A DNA stretch of 10,010 nt from NCBI GenBank assembly GCA_030627025.1, contig DAOUSX010000015.1, positions 1 through 10,010 of the forward strand. The letters are read 5' to 3'. How positions within the stretch are numbered: the first letter of the stretch is position 1; each line of letters opens with the position of its first letter. This stretch comes from Dehalococcoidia bacterium (GTDB lineage: Bacteria; Chloroflexota; Dehalococcoidia; GIF9; AB-539-J10). The notes beneath the pieces are model-generated. The model was not told the origin of the DNA. It worked only from the letters and a program-made list of their open reading frames with translations, and ran no database searches. The translations under genes were made by a program, and so were the position numbers. Shown one piece after another: positions 1 through 7,181 of this stretch.

Positions 1-584
1 TGGGCAAAAGGTTTGGGAGCAAGCATCTTAACATCGTTGATGATGCTACCATCCCTGGCTTGAGAGGAAGCTATAAATATGATGATGAGGGGATGCCAGC
101 CTCAAAAACTTGTCTTATTCATGAAGGTGTTCTGGTGGGAAGGCTTCATTCCAGGGAGACAGCGTTAAAAATGGGGGAAAAGGCCACCGGCAATGCTCGT
201 GCCATTAATTATCTCTTTCCTCCAATAGTGCGGATGACCAATACCTTCATTGAGTCTGGAGGTGCATCTTTTGAGGAAATGCTTGGTGAAATCAAAGAAG
301 GTGTTTACGTCAGAGATTGGTATGGAGGGATGACCAGCCTGGAGATGTTTACCTTTTCCGCAGGCGAAGCTTACACGATTCGGAATGGGAAATTGGCGGG
401 GTTGCTACGCCCGGTGGTATTAACAGGCAATGTTTTTGTTACCTTGAGTAACATAGATGCTATTGGCAACGATTTAGATATGAATCAAGGTGGAGGATGT
501 GGCAAGGGTGGGCAATTTCCACTTCCTGTTTCCAATGGTAGTCCACATATCAGGATTCGTCATTGTGTAATTGGAGGTAGATAG
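1..584 (+). CDS. tldD: TldD-type metallopeptidase subunit, C-terminal part (5' end outside window)
   Basis: This is the carboxyl-terminal 193 codons of a TldD/PmbA (U62-like modulator of DNA gyrase) protein, read in the frame beginning at base 3 and ending at TAG 582-584. TldD is the zinc-bearing subunit of the cytoplasmic TldD/TldE heterodimer, which degrades unfolded peptides and, in enterobacteria, processes microcin B17 and the CcdA antitoxin. Visible family patterns are LNIVDDATIPGL, then YDDEGMPA, LIHEGVLVGRLHSRETA, PIVRMTNTFIESG and the closing GGCGKGGQ...GSPHIRIRHCVIGG. The HExxxH zinc motif lies upstream of the window and cannot be checked. The apparent TTG at 60 is an internal codon, not the start, because conserved family sequence continues upstream of it. 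It is followed 42 bp later by pmbA, the usual partner. The order and the SFEEML and CGK patterns favour TldD over a second PmbA. Confidence 0.92.
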   Translation, partial: GKRFGSKHLNIVDDATIPGLRGSYKYDDEGMPASKTCLIHEGVLVGRLHSRETALKMGEKATGNARAINYLFPPIVRMTNTFIESGGASFEEMLGEIKEGVYVRDWYGGMTSLEMFTFSAGEAYTIRNGKLAGLLRPVVLTGNVFVTLSNIDAIGNDLDMNQGGGCGKGGQFPLPVSNGSPHIRIRHCVIGGR

Positions 585-591
585 GTATAAA
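563..591 (+). promoter_or_regulatory. Possible weak internal promoter ahead of pmbA
   Basis: TTGTGT (563-568) and TATAAA (586-591) are separated by 17 bases. The -10 box matches the sigma70 consensus at five of six positions, but the -35 at only three. Transcription would begin near 598 and give a leader of about 29 nt containing the hairpin at 595-624. The -10 box coincides with the first unit of the heptad repeat, so the match may be a by-product of that AT-rich repeat. Weak call. Confidence 0.2.
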
Positions 592-612
592 CTCTAAATT
601 CGAAATCCTAAA
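585..612 (+). repeat. Four phased AT-rich heptads in the tldD-pmbA gap
   Basis: The bases directly after the tldD stop divide into four consecutive 7-mers that all end in AAA: GTATAAA, CTCTAAA, TTCGAAA and TCCTAAA. Three of the four end in TAAA. The array begins at the first base after the stop codon and fills most of the intergenic gap. It resembles the degenerate heptamer-phased intergenic repeats I recall from some environmental bacterial genomes, but that comparison is from memory. The array is short, so chance in AT-rich DNA is possible. Confidence 0.45.
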
Positions 613-624
613 GTTTGGAATTTA
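595..624 (+). other. Imperfect hairpin just upstream of the pmbA start
   Basis: The arms 595-605 (TAAATTCGAAA) and 614-624 (TTTGGAATTTA) are reverse complements except for one central G:G mismatch, with an 8-base loop. The right arm covers the TTG at 615 and ends two bases before the ATG at 627. It is AT-rich and has no following T-tract, so it is not a classical terminator. It could hinder translation initiation of pmbA or be part of the repeat element it overlaps. Confidence 0.4.
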
Positions 625-626
625 AG

Positions 627-1940
627 ATGGACGATCTTTTGAGGATTCTTGACTTTGTTCAGAAGAGGGCTGAGCAGGCAGAAGTGTTTAACGTCTCAAG
701 CCAGACAGTGCTGGTACATTTTGAAGCTAATCGATTGAAGCAAATTCAGTCTAGGGAAAGCACCAGCGTTGCCCTGCGAATTTTCAAGAAGGGTAAGGTT
801 GGTTTCGCCTTTGGTAGTGGTGTGAATGATGTGGATACCTTAGTTGCCATGGCGGTGGAAACAGCGTCTTTTGGACCTTCAGCTAACTTCGACTTCCCTT
901 CATTAAATGATTATCCTGATGTGGCTGTTTTTGACGCAGAAGTGCCTAAAATAACCATGGAACAGATGGCTGAGCTTGGCAGCCAACTTATCGCGAAGGT
1001 CAAGGAACATACTCCTGAGCTTCTCTGCGATGTCGAGGTGACAAAGGGAGTAAGCTCAGTTCACCTGGTTAATTCTCGGGGTGGTGAAGCGAGATGGGAT
1101 AGGAGCCTCTTCGCCATTAACCTGGAAGGTGTGCTTATGAAAGGCACTGATATGCTTTTTGTTGGGGATAGCGAAGGTTCATGTCGTTTTCTTAACGGCG
1201 TTGATATTCTGGCAAACAGGCTAATTGGGCAGCTGGAGCTGGCTAAAAGAAAGGCTGCCATATCCACTAAACAACTACCAATTGTCTTTACTCCTCGGGG
1301 AGTAGCCAGTGCTTTGCTACCCCCACTGGTATTTGCCTTTAGCGGTAAGGCAGCCCTTGAAGGGACTTCGTGGTTGAAGGACAAGTTAGGAGAGCGTGTT
1401 TTTGATACCAAGCTCACCATCTGGGATGATGCTACTTTGCCTTACCGTCTCGGAAGTTGTCCTTGTGATGGCGAAGGTGTACCTAGCCAGCGAATACCTC
1501 TGGTTACAAAGGGGGGAGTGACGAATTTTCTCTATGATTTGCAAACAGCAGCTTTAGCTGGTAAAAAGAGCACTGGTAGCGGCAGGCGGTTAGGGGATAG
1601 GTCTCCTGTTCCGAACACAAGCTCAGTGGTAATAGATGAAGGTAAGGAGCCGTTTGAAGACATGGTGAAGGACATGAAAGAGGGGTTGATTGTGGAGCGG
1701 CTTATAGGTGCGGAACAGGGTAATTTGCTTAATGGTGACTTTAGTGGTAATGTCCTGTTAGGCTACAAAGTAGCTAATGGTCACATAGTGGGGCGAGTAA
1801 AAGATACCATGGTTTCGGGGAATGTTTACCAGGTGTTAAAAGAAATCATTGGTGTTGGAAATGAGGCAAGGTGGGTTGACGGAGTCTTTCTGGTTCCTCA
1901 CTTATATTGTCCCGTATTATCCGTAGCGACGAAAACATGA
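627..1940 (+). CDS. pmbA: PmbA/TldE-type metalloprotease partner subunit
   Basis: A complete 437-residue TldD/PmbA-family protein, close to the family's usual length (about 430-450). In the TldD/TldE complex this subunit lacks the zinc motif and helps build the chamber that feeds peptides to TldD. I see no HExxxH here, as expected for PmbA/TldE. Family patterns include the N-terminal helix with AEQAEVF (15-21), FTPRGVASALLPPLV (221-235), FSGKAALEGTSW (238-249), STGSGRR (315-321) and GNLLNGDFSGNVLLGYKV (365-382). I chose ATG 627, which has a weak GGA seven bases upstream and gives the typical N-terminus. TTG 615 is in frame but lies inside a hairpin arm and has no ribosome-binding site. The gene follows tldD by 42 bp, and its TGA overlaps the ATG of the PAC2 gene (ATGA, 1937-1940), so the two are probably translationally coupled. 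Confidence 0.92.
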   Translation: MDDLLRILDFVQKRAEQAEVFNVSSQTVLVHFEANRLKQIQSRESTSVALRIFKKGKVGFAFGSGVNDVDTLVAMAVETASFGPSANFDFPSLNDYPDVAVFDAEVPKITMEQMAELGSQLIAKVKEHTPELLCDVEVTKGVSSVHLVNSRGGEARWDRSLFAINLEGVLMKGTDMLFVGDSEGSCRFLNGVDILANRLIGQLELAKRKAAISTKQLPIVFTPRGVASALLPPLVFAFSGKAALEGTSWLKDKLGERVFDTKLTIWDDATLPYRLGSCPCDGEGVPSQRIPLVTKGGVTNFLYDLQTAALAGKKSTGSGRRLGDRSPVPNTSSVVIDEGKEPFEDMVKDMKEGLIVERLIGAEQGNLLNGDFSGNVLLGYKVANGHIVGRVKDTMVSGNVYQVLKEIIGVGNEARWVDGVFLVPHLYCPVLSVATKT

Positions 1941-2725
1941 AGGGTATATTAAAGCTTTCTAAGGAACCCCATGCCAAAAGTTGCTTCATGCTTGCTTCAT
2001 GGCCTGGCATAGGCAATGTCTCGTTAATAGTGGCTCAATATTTAAAGGACAGGCTGAATGCTGAGAAAATAGGGGAAATAGACCCGGTTAACTTTTTTGA
2101 GCCTGTTGGTATTGCGGTTGAGGATAATGTAATTGAGGAGCCACGTTTTCCTGAAAGTAATTTTTATTACTGGCAGGATGGTGAAGCTGAGAAGGGGCTG
2201 ATAATATTCATTGGCGAAGAGCAACCCAGTTCCAAAGGGTATGAGTTATTATCTTATGTTCTAGATGTTGCCCAGAAATTCAAAGTAAAAAGGGTGTATA
2301 GCTGTGCTGCTGCACTAACTCGGATTCACCCCAGTGAGGATTCGAAGGTCTGGGCGGCAGCTACAAAGCCCGAGCTAATTGAAGAGTTGCAGAAATACGA
2401 CGTTGTTCTTAGGGGTAACCTTCGCATTGCGGGATTAAACGGTTTATTTTTAGGAATGGCTAAGGAGCGTGATATTGAAGGTATCTGTTTGTTAGGGGAG
2501 GTGCCGAGATACGCCATTCAGATACCAAATCCTGGGGCATCTTATGCCGTGCTCAAAGTTCTAACCAGGATGTTGGAGATTGATATTGAGTTGACTGAGC
2601 TTAGCGATATGGCTAAGGAATCGAAAGAGGAGATGGGGGAAATAATCAAGCTGGCTACTGCTGAATTTATTGACCACTTCACCGAGCCTATTTGGGAACA
2701 GGATGAAAGTGAAGAGGAGGAATGA
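1937..2725 (+). CDS. PAC2-family protein (proteasome-assembly-chaperone-like fold)
   Basis: A 262-residue PAC2-family protein. In eukaryotes and archaea PAC2 homologues assist proteasome assembly or act as ATP-independent chaperones. The bacterial members have no settled function. Family patterns are SWPGIGNVSLIVAQYL (21-36), IGEIDPVNFF (45-54), FIGEEQPSSKGYEL (91-104), GLNGLFLGMAKERDIEGICLL (166-186, of which GLNGLFLGMAKERDI is most typical) and a PNPGASYAVLKVL segment (198-209). The C-terminus is strongly acidic (DESEEEE). The ATG at 1937 overlaps the pmbA TGA by four bases. A TTG 30 bases upstream is in frame but adds only residues encoded within pmbA, so the coupled ATG is preferred. Translational coupling to the TldD/TldE pair suggests a joint role in peptide or protein turnover; that is inference from context only. 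No proteasome genes are visible in the window. Confidence 0.88.
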   Translation: MKGILKLSKEPHAKSCFMLASWPGIGNVSLIVAQYLKDRLNAEKIGEIDPVNFFEPVGIAVEDNVIEEPRFPESNFYYWQDGEAEKGLIIFIGEEQPSSKGYELLSYVLDVAQKFKVKRVYSCAAALTRIHPSEDSKVWAAATKPELIEELQKYDVVLRGNLRIAGLNGLFLGMAKERDIEGICLLGEVPRYAIQIPNPGASYAVLKVLTRMLEIDIELTELSDMAKESKEEMGEIIKLATAEFIDHFTEPIWEQDESEEEE

Positions 2726-2754
2726 GTTTTTCGTTTTTTAGATGTCAGCTTTGA
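2722..2754 (+). other. Ten-codon mini-ORF with a strong ribosome-binding site, overlapping the glycosylase start
   Basis: AGAGGAGG (2713-2720) stands immediately before ATG 2722, which overlaps the PAC2 TGA as ATGA. The frame reads MSFSFFRCQL and stops at TGA 2752-2754, ten bases inside the glycosylase gene. The spacing from GGAGG to this ATG is only one base, which is tight, and the purine run also encodes the acidic PAC2 tail. Hence it may be coincidental. If translated, it would bring terminating ribosomes to the glycosylase start at 2742, which itself lacks a Shine-Dalgarno sequence. Confidence 0.15.
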
Positions 2755-3335
2755 CGGAACTCTGCAAACAGATTGCTAATTGCCGAGATTGTGAATTGGC
2801 TAATTATCGCACTAAAGTAGTGCCTGGCGAAGGCCCTGAGGATGCTGATTTGCTGTTTATTGGCGAGGCACCTGGCTGGAATGAAGATCAGCAGGGGCGC
2901 CCTTTTGTAGGAGCAGCAGGGGAATTTTTAGACCAGCTGTTAGCCTCCATTGGATTGAGCCGGGAGCAGGTTTACATTGCTAATGTGATCAAATGTCGTC
3001 CCCTGCAAAATCGCGACCCTTTACCTGCCGAAATACGAGCTTGCTCCAAATGGCTTGACCGTCAGGTGGAAATAATCCAGCCTAAGATAATTGTCACTCT
3101 GGGGCGTTATTCTCTGGCCAAGTATTTCCCTGGGGAAGGCATAAGCAAAATTCATGGAAAACCGCGGAAATGTGATAATGTCGTTTACTATCCTATGTAT
3201 CATCCCGCTGCTGCTCTGCATCAGGGGAGTCTACGCAAAATTATTGAAGCGGATATGCTTCAGATTCCGCAAATACTAGCTCAATATGAAAAGATGCCTG
3301 AAGAAGTCAATGCTCGGCAGCTAGAATTATTCTGA
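2742..3335 (+). CDS. udg: Family 4 (Fe-S) uracil-DNA glycosylase
   Basis: A complete 197-residue family 4 uracil-DNA glycosylase, which removes uracil from DNA (deaminated cytosine) to start base-excision repair. Four cysteines at 14, 17, 85 and 101 fit the [4Fe-4S] cluster pattern of the family. The active-site motif GEAPGWNED is at 41-49, followed by GRPFVGAAGEFLD (52-64) and NVIKCRP (81-87). The second catalytic motif YHPAAALH is at 153-160. The last five residues, QLELF, resemble the QL(S/D)LF bacterial sliding-clamp-binding pentapeptide. The start is ATG 2742, 16 bases after the PAC2 stop. No good Shine-Dalgarno precedes it at normal spacing; the nearest is the GAGGAGG more than 20 bases upstream. 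The gene sits between the PAC2 gene and rnj in the same tight operon. Confidence 0.94.
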   Translation: MSALTELCKQIANCRDCELANYRTKVVPGEGPEDADLLFIGEAPGWNEDQQGRPFVGAAGEFLDQLLASIGLSREQVYIANVIKCRPLQNRDPLPAEIRACSKWLDRQVEIIQPKIIVTLGRYSLAKYFPGEGISKIHGKPRKCDNVVYYPMYHPAAALHQGSLRKIIEADMLQIPQILAQYEKMPEEVNARQLELF

Positions 3336-3345
3336 GGTTGAAATA

Positions 3346-5004
3346 ATGGCGCAGGAGAAACTGAACATAATTCCATTTGGGGGGCTGGGAGAGATTGGTA
3401 AGAACATGATGGCTTTGGCATACGGCAGCGACATCATGATCATTGATGCCGGGCTTATGTTTCCTAATGAAGAAATGTTTGGAGTCGATTTTCTTATCCC
3501 TGATATTAGCTACCTTTTGGCGAAGAAGGAAAATATAAAGGGGATGATTATTACTCACGGGCATGAAGACCATATTGGCGCTTTGCCTTATATCTTACCT
3601 CAACTTGATTGTCCTGTTTACACCGCTGAGTTTACCGGGAAATTGCTCTCTAGCGGGTTCAAGCAACGAAGGATGAAGGATAAATCAAAGCTAAATATAG
3701 TTTCCCACGGGGATAAAATCAGGCTTGGTAGCTTTACCGTGGAGTTTTTCCCGGTGTGTCATAGTATTCCTGATACTACGGGGTTAATCATTGATACCCC
3801 TTTAGGCATCATAGTCCACAGTGGTGATTTCAAGATTGATTACACACCAATAATCGATAAGCCAACTGACCTTAGTCGGCTGGCGCAATTAGGAGGGAAG
3901 GGTGTTTTACTTCTTCTCTCCGACTCTACTTATGTTGAGCTTTCTGGATATACTCCTTCTGAAAAGGTGGTCAGCGATGTTTTAGGTAATATCATTGCTG
4001 GGGCTTCAGGAAGGGTAATTATAACCACTTTTGCTTCCCTTATTTCTCGCGTACAGCAAGTAATCGACGCTGCTGCTAAACACAATCGCCGTGTGTTTAT
4101 CACCGGACGAAGTATGAAGGAGATAGGGCGAGTAGCTCTGGAGTCAGGTTATCTCGTTGCGCCTCAGGGCATTTTCTGCCAGAGTGATGAGCTCAGATAT
4201 TTGGCGCACAATCAAATTGTGATATTAGCTACCGGGAGTCAAGGTGAACCTACCTCTGCTTTAGTGAGGATAGCTAATGGAGACCATGACCAGGTGCAGA
4301 TTGTCCCTGGTGACACTGTGGTGATATCAGCAACCCCCATCCCTGGCAATGAAGCGTTGATTAATAAAACCATCGACAGCCTTTTTCGGCAAGGTGCTTA
4401 CGTGGTTTATGATAAGTTAGCTCAAATTCATGTCCATGGTCATGGCAGTCGAGAAGAGTTGAAGTTGTTGCTTACCCTGGTCAAGCCTAAGTTCTTTATC
4501 CCTATTCATGGCGAATATCGCCATTTAAGCTTGCATGCTAAGCTAGCTGAAGATCTGGGCATGGCTAAGGATAATGCCTTTGTCCTTCAAGACGGAGATA
4601 TACTTGAATTAGGGAGGGAGAAAGGAGAAATCGTGGGCAAGACTCCGTTAAAGGATATCTATGTGGTTGGTTCAAGGACATATGCCCTGGATAGCGCTGT
4701 GTTTCGTGATCGGAAGCAGCTTTCTCAAGATGGAGTTGTAGTGGTAGTGACTGTCATTGATGTTAAGGAAGGCAAATTAGTACGGAAGCCTGACATTTTA
4801 AGCCGGGGGTTTGTTGATACCAAGGATGGACAGAGGCTGATCAAGCAAAGTCAGGAGGTAGTGGTAGCAGGCTTAAAAAATGCTCCAAAATGTTTATCTG
4901 ACCCTGATGCTGTTGATGCTAAGGTCAAGACTCTTTTGGCGAATTTCTTCTATAAGCGAACTCATCGACACCCTATAATTATTCCGATAACTGTGGAGGC
5001 ATAG
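3346..5004 (+). CDS. rnj: Ribonuclease J
   Basis: A 552-residue metallo-beta-lactamase/beta-CASP ribonuclease. RNase J is a cytoplasmic 5'-3' exo- and endoribonuclease for mRNA decay and rRNA maturation in bacteria lacking an RNase E-centred system. The length is typical (about 550-560). The zinc-binding motif HGHEDH is at 71-76, H139 lies in VCHS, and D161 lies in HSGDFK. The beta-CASP part holds LLLSDST (189-195), TTFAS (227-231), ATGSQGEP (295-302) and HVHGHGSREELK (362-373), with the final histidine motif PIHGEYRHL (386-394). The usual SDSTN reads SDSTY here. Start ATG 3346 is preceded by GAGG (3334-3337) at good spacing, and this site overlaps the stop codon of the glycosylase gene, so the ribosome-binding site is embedded in the upstream gene. 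ftsK follows after 8 bases; adjacency of an RNase J gene and spoIIIE/ftsK is also known near rnjB in Bacillus subtilis. Confidence 0.96.
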   Translation: MAQEKLNIIPFGGLGEIGKNMMALAYGSDIMIIDAGLMFPNEEMFGVDFLIPDISYLLAKKENIKGMIITHGHEDHIGALPYILPQLDCPVYTAEFTGKLLSSGFKQRRMKDKSKLNIVSHGDKIRLGSFTVEFFPVCHSIPDTTGLIIDTPLGIIVHSGDFKIDYTPIIDKPTDLSRLAQLGGKGVLLLLSDSTYVELSGYTPSEKVVSDVLGNIIAGASGRVIITTFASLISRVQQVIDAAAKHNRRVFITGRSMKEIGRVALESGYLVAPQGIFCQSDELRYLAHNQIVILATGSQGEPTSALVRIANGDHDQVQIVPGDTVVISATPIPGNEALINKTIDSLFRQGAYVVYDKLAQIHVHGHGSREELKLLLTLVKPKFFIPIHGEYRHLSLHAKLAEDLGMAKDNAFVLQDGDILELGREKGEIVGKTPLKDIYVVGSRTYALDSAVFRDRKQLSQDGVVVVVTVIDVKEGKLVRKPDILSRGFVDTKDGQRLIKQSQEVVVAGLKNAPKCLSDPDAVDAKVKTLLANFFYKRTHRHPIIIPITVEA

Positions 5005-5012
5005 TTTTTCCC

Positions 5013-7181
5013 ATGCGCAAGGGGAAACATAAAGCAACTTCCAGATTAAAGCAGGGGAAGATGGGAAACCAATCAGCAGTGAGGCGATTCTCGGGTTTCA
5101 TGGTCAAGCCTTTAGTGTGGAGGCTCATATTAATTCTTGTCACAGTAGGATTGCTTTATCTGTTTTATCCCATTTTAGTCGAGTCAGGAGCTGCTGTGCT
5201 TGGCTTGTTTGGTCTCGGGCTGGTCCTGATAGCCATCGCAGTGGGTGTGATAGTCTGGCTGGCGAGAGGGCGGCATTTCTCTCTTCTAGCGAGGTGGTGG
5301 AATCGGTTTGTTGGAGGGGCTATCATTGCCATAGCTATTTGGGGAGCACTTTCTTTTTTCAACCCCGGTAGTGGCATTCTAAGCGAGGCTACATTAGGAG
5401 GTAAGATTGGCCAGAGCATAGCCAGCGCTCCTGGTGTTGTGGGTGTTTTGAGAATAATTGGGCTTGTCCTTCTGGGGACTATTTTAATAATCCCCGATGA
5501 AGTCTGGCATGCGATAACCACTGTAGGCCAATATTGTCGTCGTGCCTTTAGACGTATTTGGGCTCGCCTCCGGCCCCGAGCTGTCATTACGTCAGGTGTC
5601 CCTGCTGAAACCACTCCGGCTGAGCCTACTCCCGCTGAACCCAGTTATATTGAGGTTCCTGAGGGAGAACAGGCAGGACAGGTAGAGCAGGTAATAAGGG
5701 AGCATGAACCAATTATTACCCCTGGTGGTTGGCAACTTACGCCGATTGAGATTCTGGATAAACCGGTAGAAGTGGAGTTGTCCCAGGATGATGTTAATAA
5801 GCGGGCTCGGTTAATTGAAGAAGCGTTAGCTAGCTATGGTGTGGAAGCTAAAGTGGTGCAAACAAACATAGGCCCTACGGTGACACAGTTTGGTGCTGAG
5901 CCAGGCTGGGACCGGAAATATAAAGAAATCAGGGAAAGAGCCAGGGATGGCAGTATACAGACACGCTTGGAGGAGGTATCAAAAACCAGAGTCAGGGTAG
6001 ACCGCATAACATCTTTAGCTAACGATTTAGCGCTGGCTTTGGCTGCTCCTAGCATCAGGATTGAAGCTCCTGTTCCGGGAAAGTCAATGGTGGGCATTGA
6101 GGTTCCCAATAGCGTGTTTGGGGCAGTTCCCCTTCGTGGTGTGATAGAGACTGCAGCTTTTCAAAAGATCAAAGCTAAGTCGAAGCTAGCTATTGCTCTG
6201 GGAAAAGGTGCTGGTGGTGAGGTGGTCGTGGGTGACCTGGCTAAAATGCCCCATTTACTCATTGCTGGCGCCACCGGCAGTGGTAAGACTGTTTGTTTGG
6301 AGTCCATTATTTGTTGCTTGCTTTTACATAACAGTCCTGACGATGTCCAGTTCATTATGATTGACCCCAAAAGGGTGGAATTAGTGGTTTTCAATGGGAT
6401 ACCTAATTTAGTTGCTCCGGTGGTTGTGGACACTGACAGAGCCTTAAAAGCATTGCGCTGGCTTAACCACGAAATGGATAGGCGCTATCGTCAGTTTGCT
6501 CAGGCGGGGGTGCGCAACATTGAAGGTTATAATAAAGACCGCTCACTTGAAGAGACGCTGCCATATTTGGTGCTTGTCATTGATGAACTAGCTGATTTGA
6601 TGATGACAGCCTTTGATGAGGTGGAGCGGTGTCTTTGCCGATTGGCTCAGCTGGCTCGAGCCACTGGCATCCATCTTATTGTAGCCACACAACGTCCCTC
6701 CGTTGATGTGATTACCGGACTTATTAAAGCTAACTTTCCCACTCGAATTAGCTTTGCCGTTACTTCCCAGATTGATTCGCGCACTATTCTTGATACAGCA
6801 GGCGCTGAGAAATTGCTTGGTAGGGGTGATATGCTTTACATGCCTACTGAAGCCGCCAAGTCCAAGCGCCTTCAAGGAGCATTCGTTTCCTATTCTGAAA
6901 TTGAAAGATTAGTTTACTTTTGGGGGAATCAACGCAGACCCGGGACGGCGCTCATCAATTTTGGTGAAATGGGGGAGTTACCCTACTTCGGTGAAAGGGC
7001 TGCTGGGTCAGCGGATCCTCTTTTGGAAGAAGCGAGGCGGATGGCAAAGGAGCATGAACATCTCTCTGTTTCGTTCTTGCAACGCCGTCTTCGCATCGGT
7101 TATCCCAGAGCTGCCCGTCTTATGGATACGTTGCAACAGGAAGGTTCAGTGCGAACTCCTCCGCCGAAGGGGGAAAGTTAA
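5013..7181 (+). CDS. ftsK: FtsK/SpoIIIE DNA translocase
   Basis: A 722-residue membrane-anchored DNA pump that moves chromosome ends through the closing septum. The N-terminus (about 33-160) contains four hydrophobic membrane segments (roughly 36-54, 61-84, 99-116, 143-160), followed by an Arg-rich stretch and a Pro/Glu linker with a short TPAEP repeat (about 196-215). The alpha domain spans about 255-385 and contains an insertion near 298-328. The beta RecA-like motor has Walker A GATGSGKT (419-426), Walker B LVIDELADL (520-528), and the VATQRPSVDVITG (557-569) and SRTILD (589-594) motifs. The C-terminal gamma winged helix (about 668-715) keeps SFLQRRLRIGYPRAARLMD, the part that reads orienting sequences in known FtsKs. 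Start ATG 5013 has GGAGG 13 bases upstream, rather far; ATG 5061 is an alternative that would keep all membrane segments. The stop overlaps the galU stop on the other strand. Confidence 0.96.
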   Translation: MRKGKHKATSRLKQGKMGNQSAVRRFSGFMVKPLVWRLILILVTVGLLYLFYPILVESGAAVLGLFGLGLVLIAIAVGVIVWLARGRHFSLLARWWNRFVGGAIIAIAIWGALSFFNPGSGILSEATLGGKIGQSIASAPGVVGVLRIIGLVLLGTILIIPDEVWHAITTVGQYCRRAFRRIWARLRPRAVITSGVPAETTPAEPTPAEPSYIEVPEGEQAGQVEQVIREHEPIITPGGWQLTPIEILDKPVEVELSQDDVNKRARLIEEALASYGVEAKVVQTNIGPTVTQFGAEPGWDRKYKEIRERARDGSIQTRLEEVSKTRVRVDRITSLANDLALALAAPSIRIEAPVPGKSMVGIEVPNSVFGAVPLRGVIETAAFQKIKAKSKLAIALGKGAGGEVVVGDLAKMPHLLIAGATGSGKTVCLESIICCLLLHNSPDDVQFIMIDPKRVELVVFNGIPNLVAPVVVDTDRALKALRWLNHEMDRRYRQFAQAGVRNIEGYNKDRSLEETLPYLVLVIDELADLMMTAFDEVERCLCRLAQLARATGIHLIVATQRPSVDVITGLIKANFPTRISFAVTSQIDSRTILDTAGAEKLLGRGDMLYMPTEAAKSKRLQGAFVSYSEIERLVYFWGNQRRPGTALINFGEMGELPYFGERAAGSADPLLEEARRMAKEHEHLSVSFLQRRLRIGYPRAARLMDTLQQEGSVRTPPPKGES

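Noticed and set aside
1061..1420. Antisense open frame of 119 codons within pmbA
   Set aside because: The sense strand encodes strongly conserved PmbA motifs throughout; there is no independent support for the antisense frame.
5165..5614. Long antisense open frame opposite the ftsK membrane region
   Set aside because: Low-complexity, unrelated-looking protein opposite a well-supported gene, with no family motif and no ribosome-binding site. It is a shadow of ftsK.
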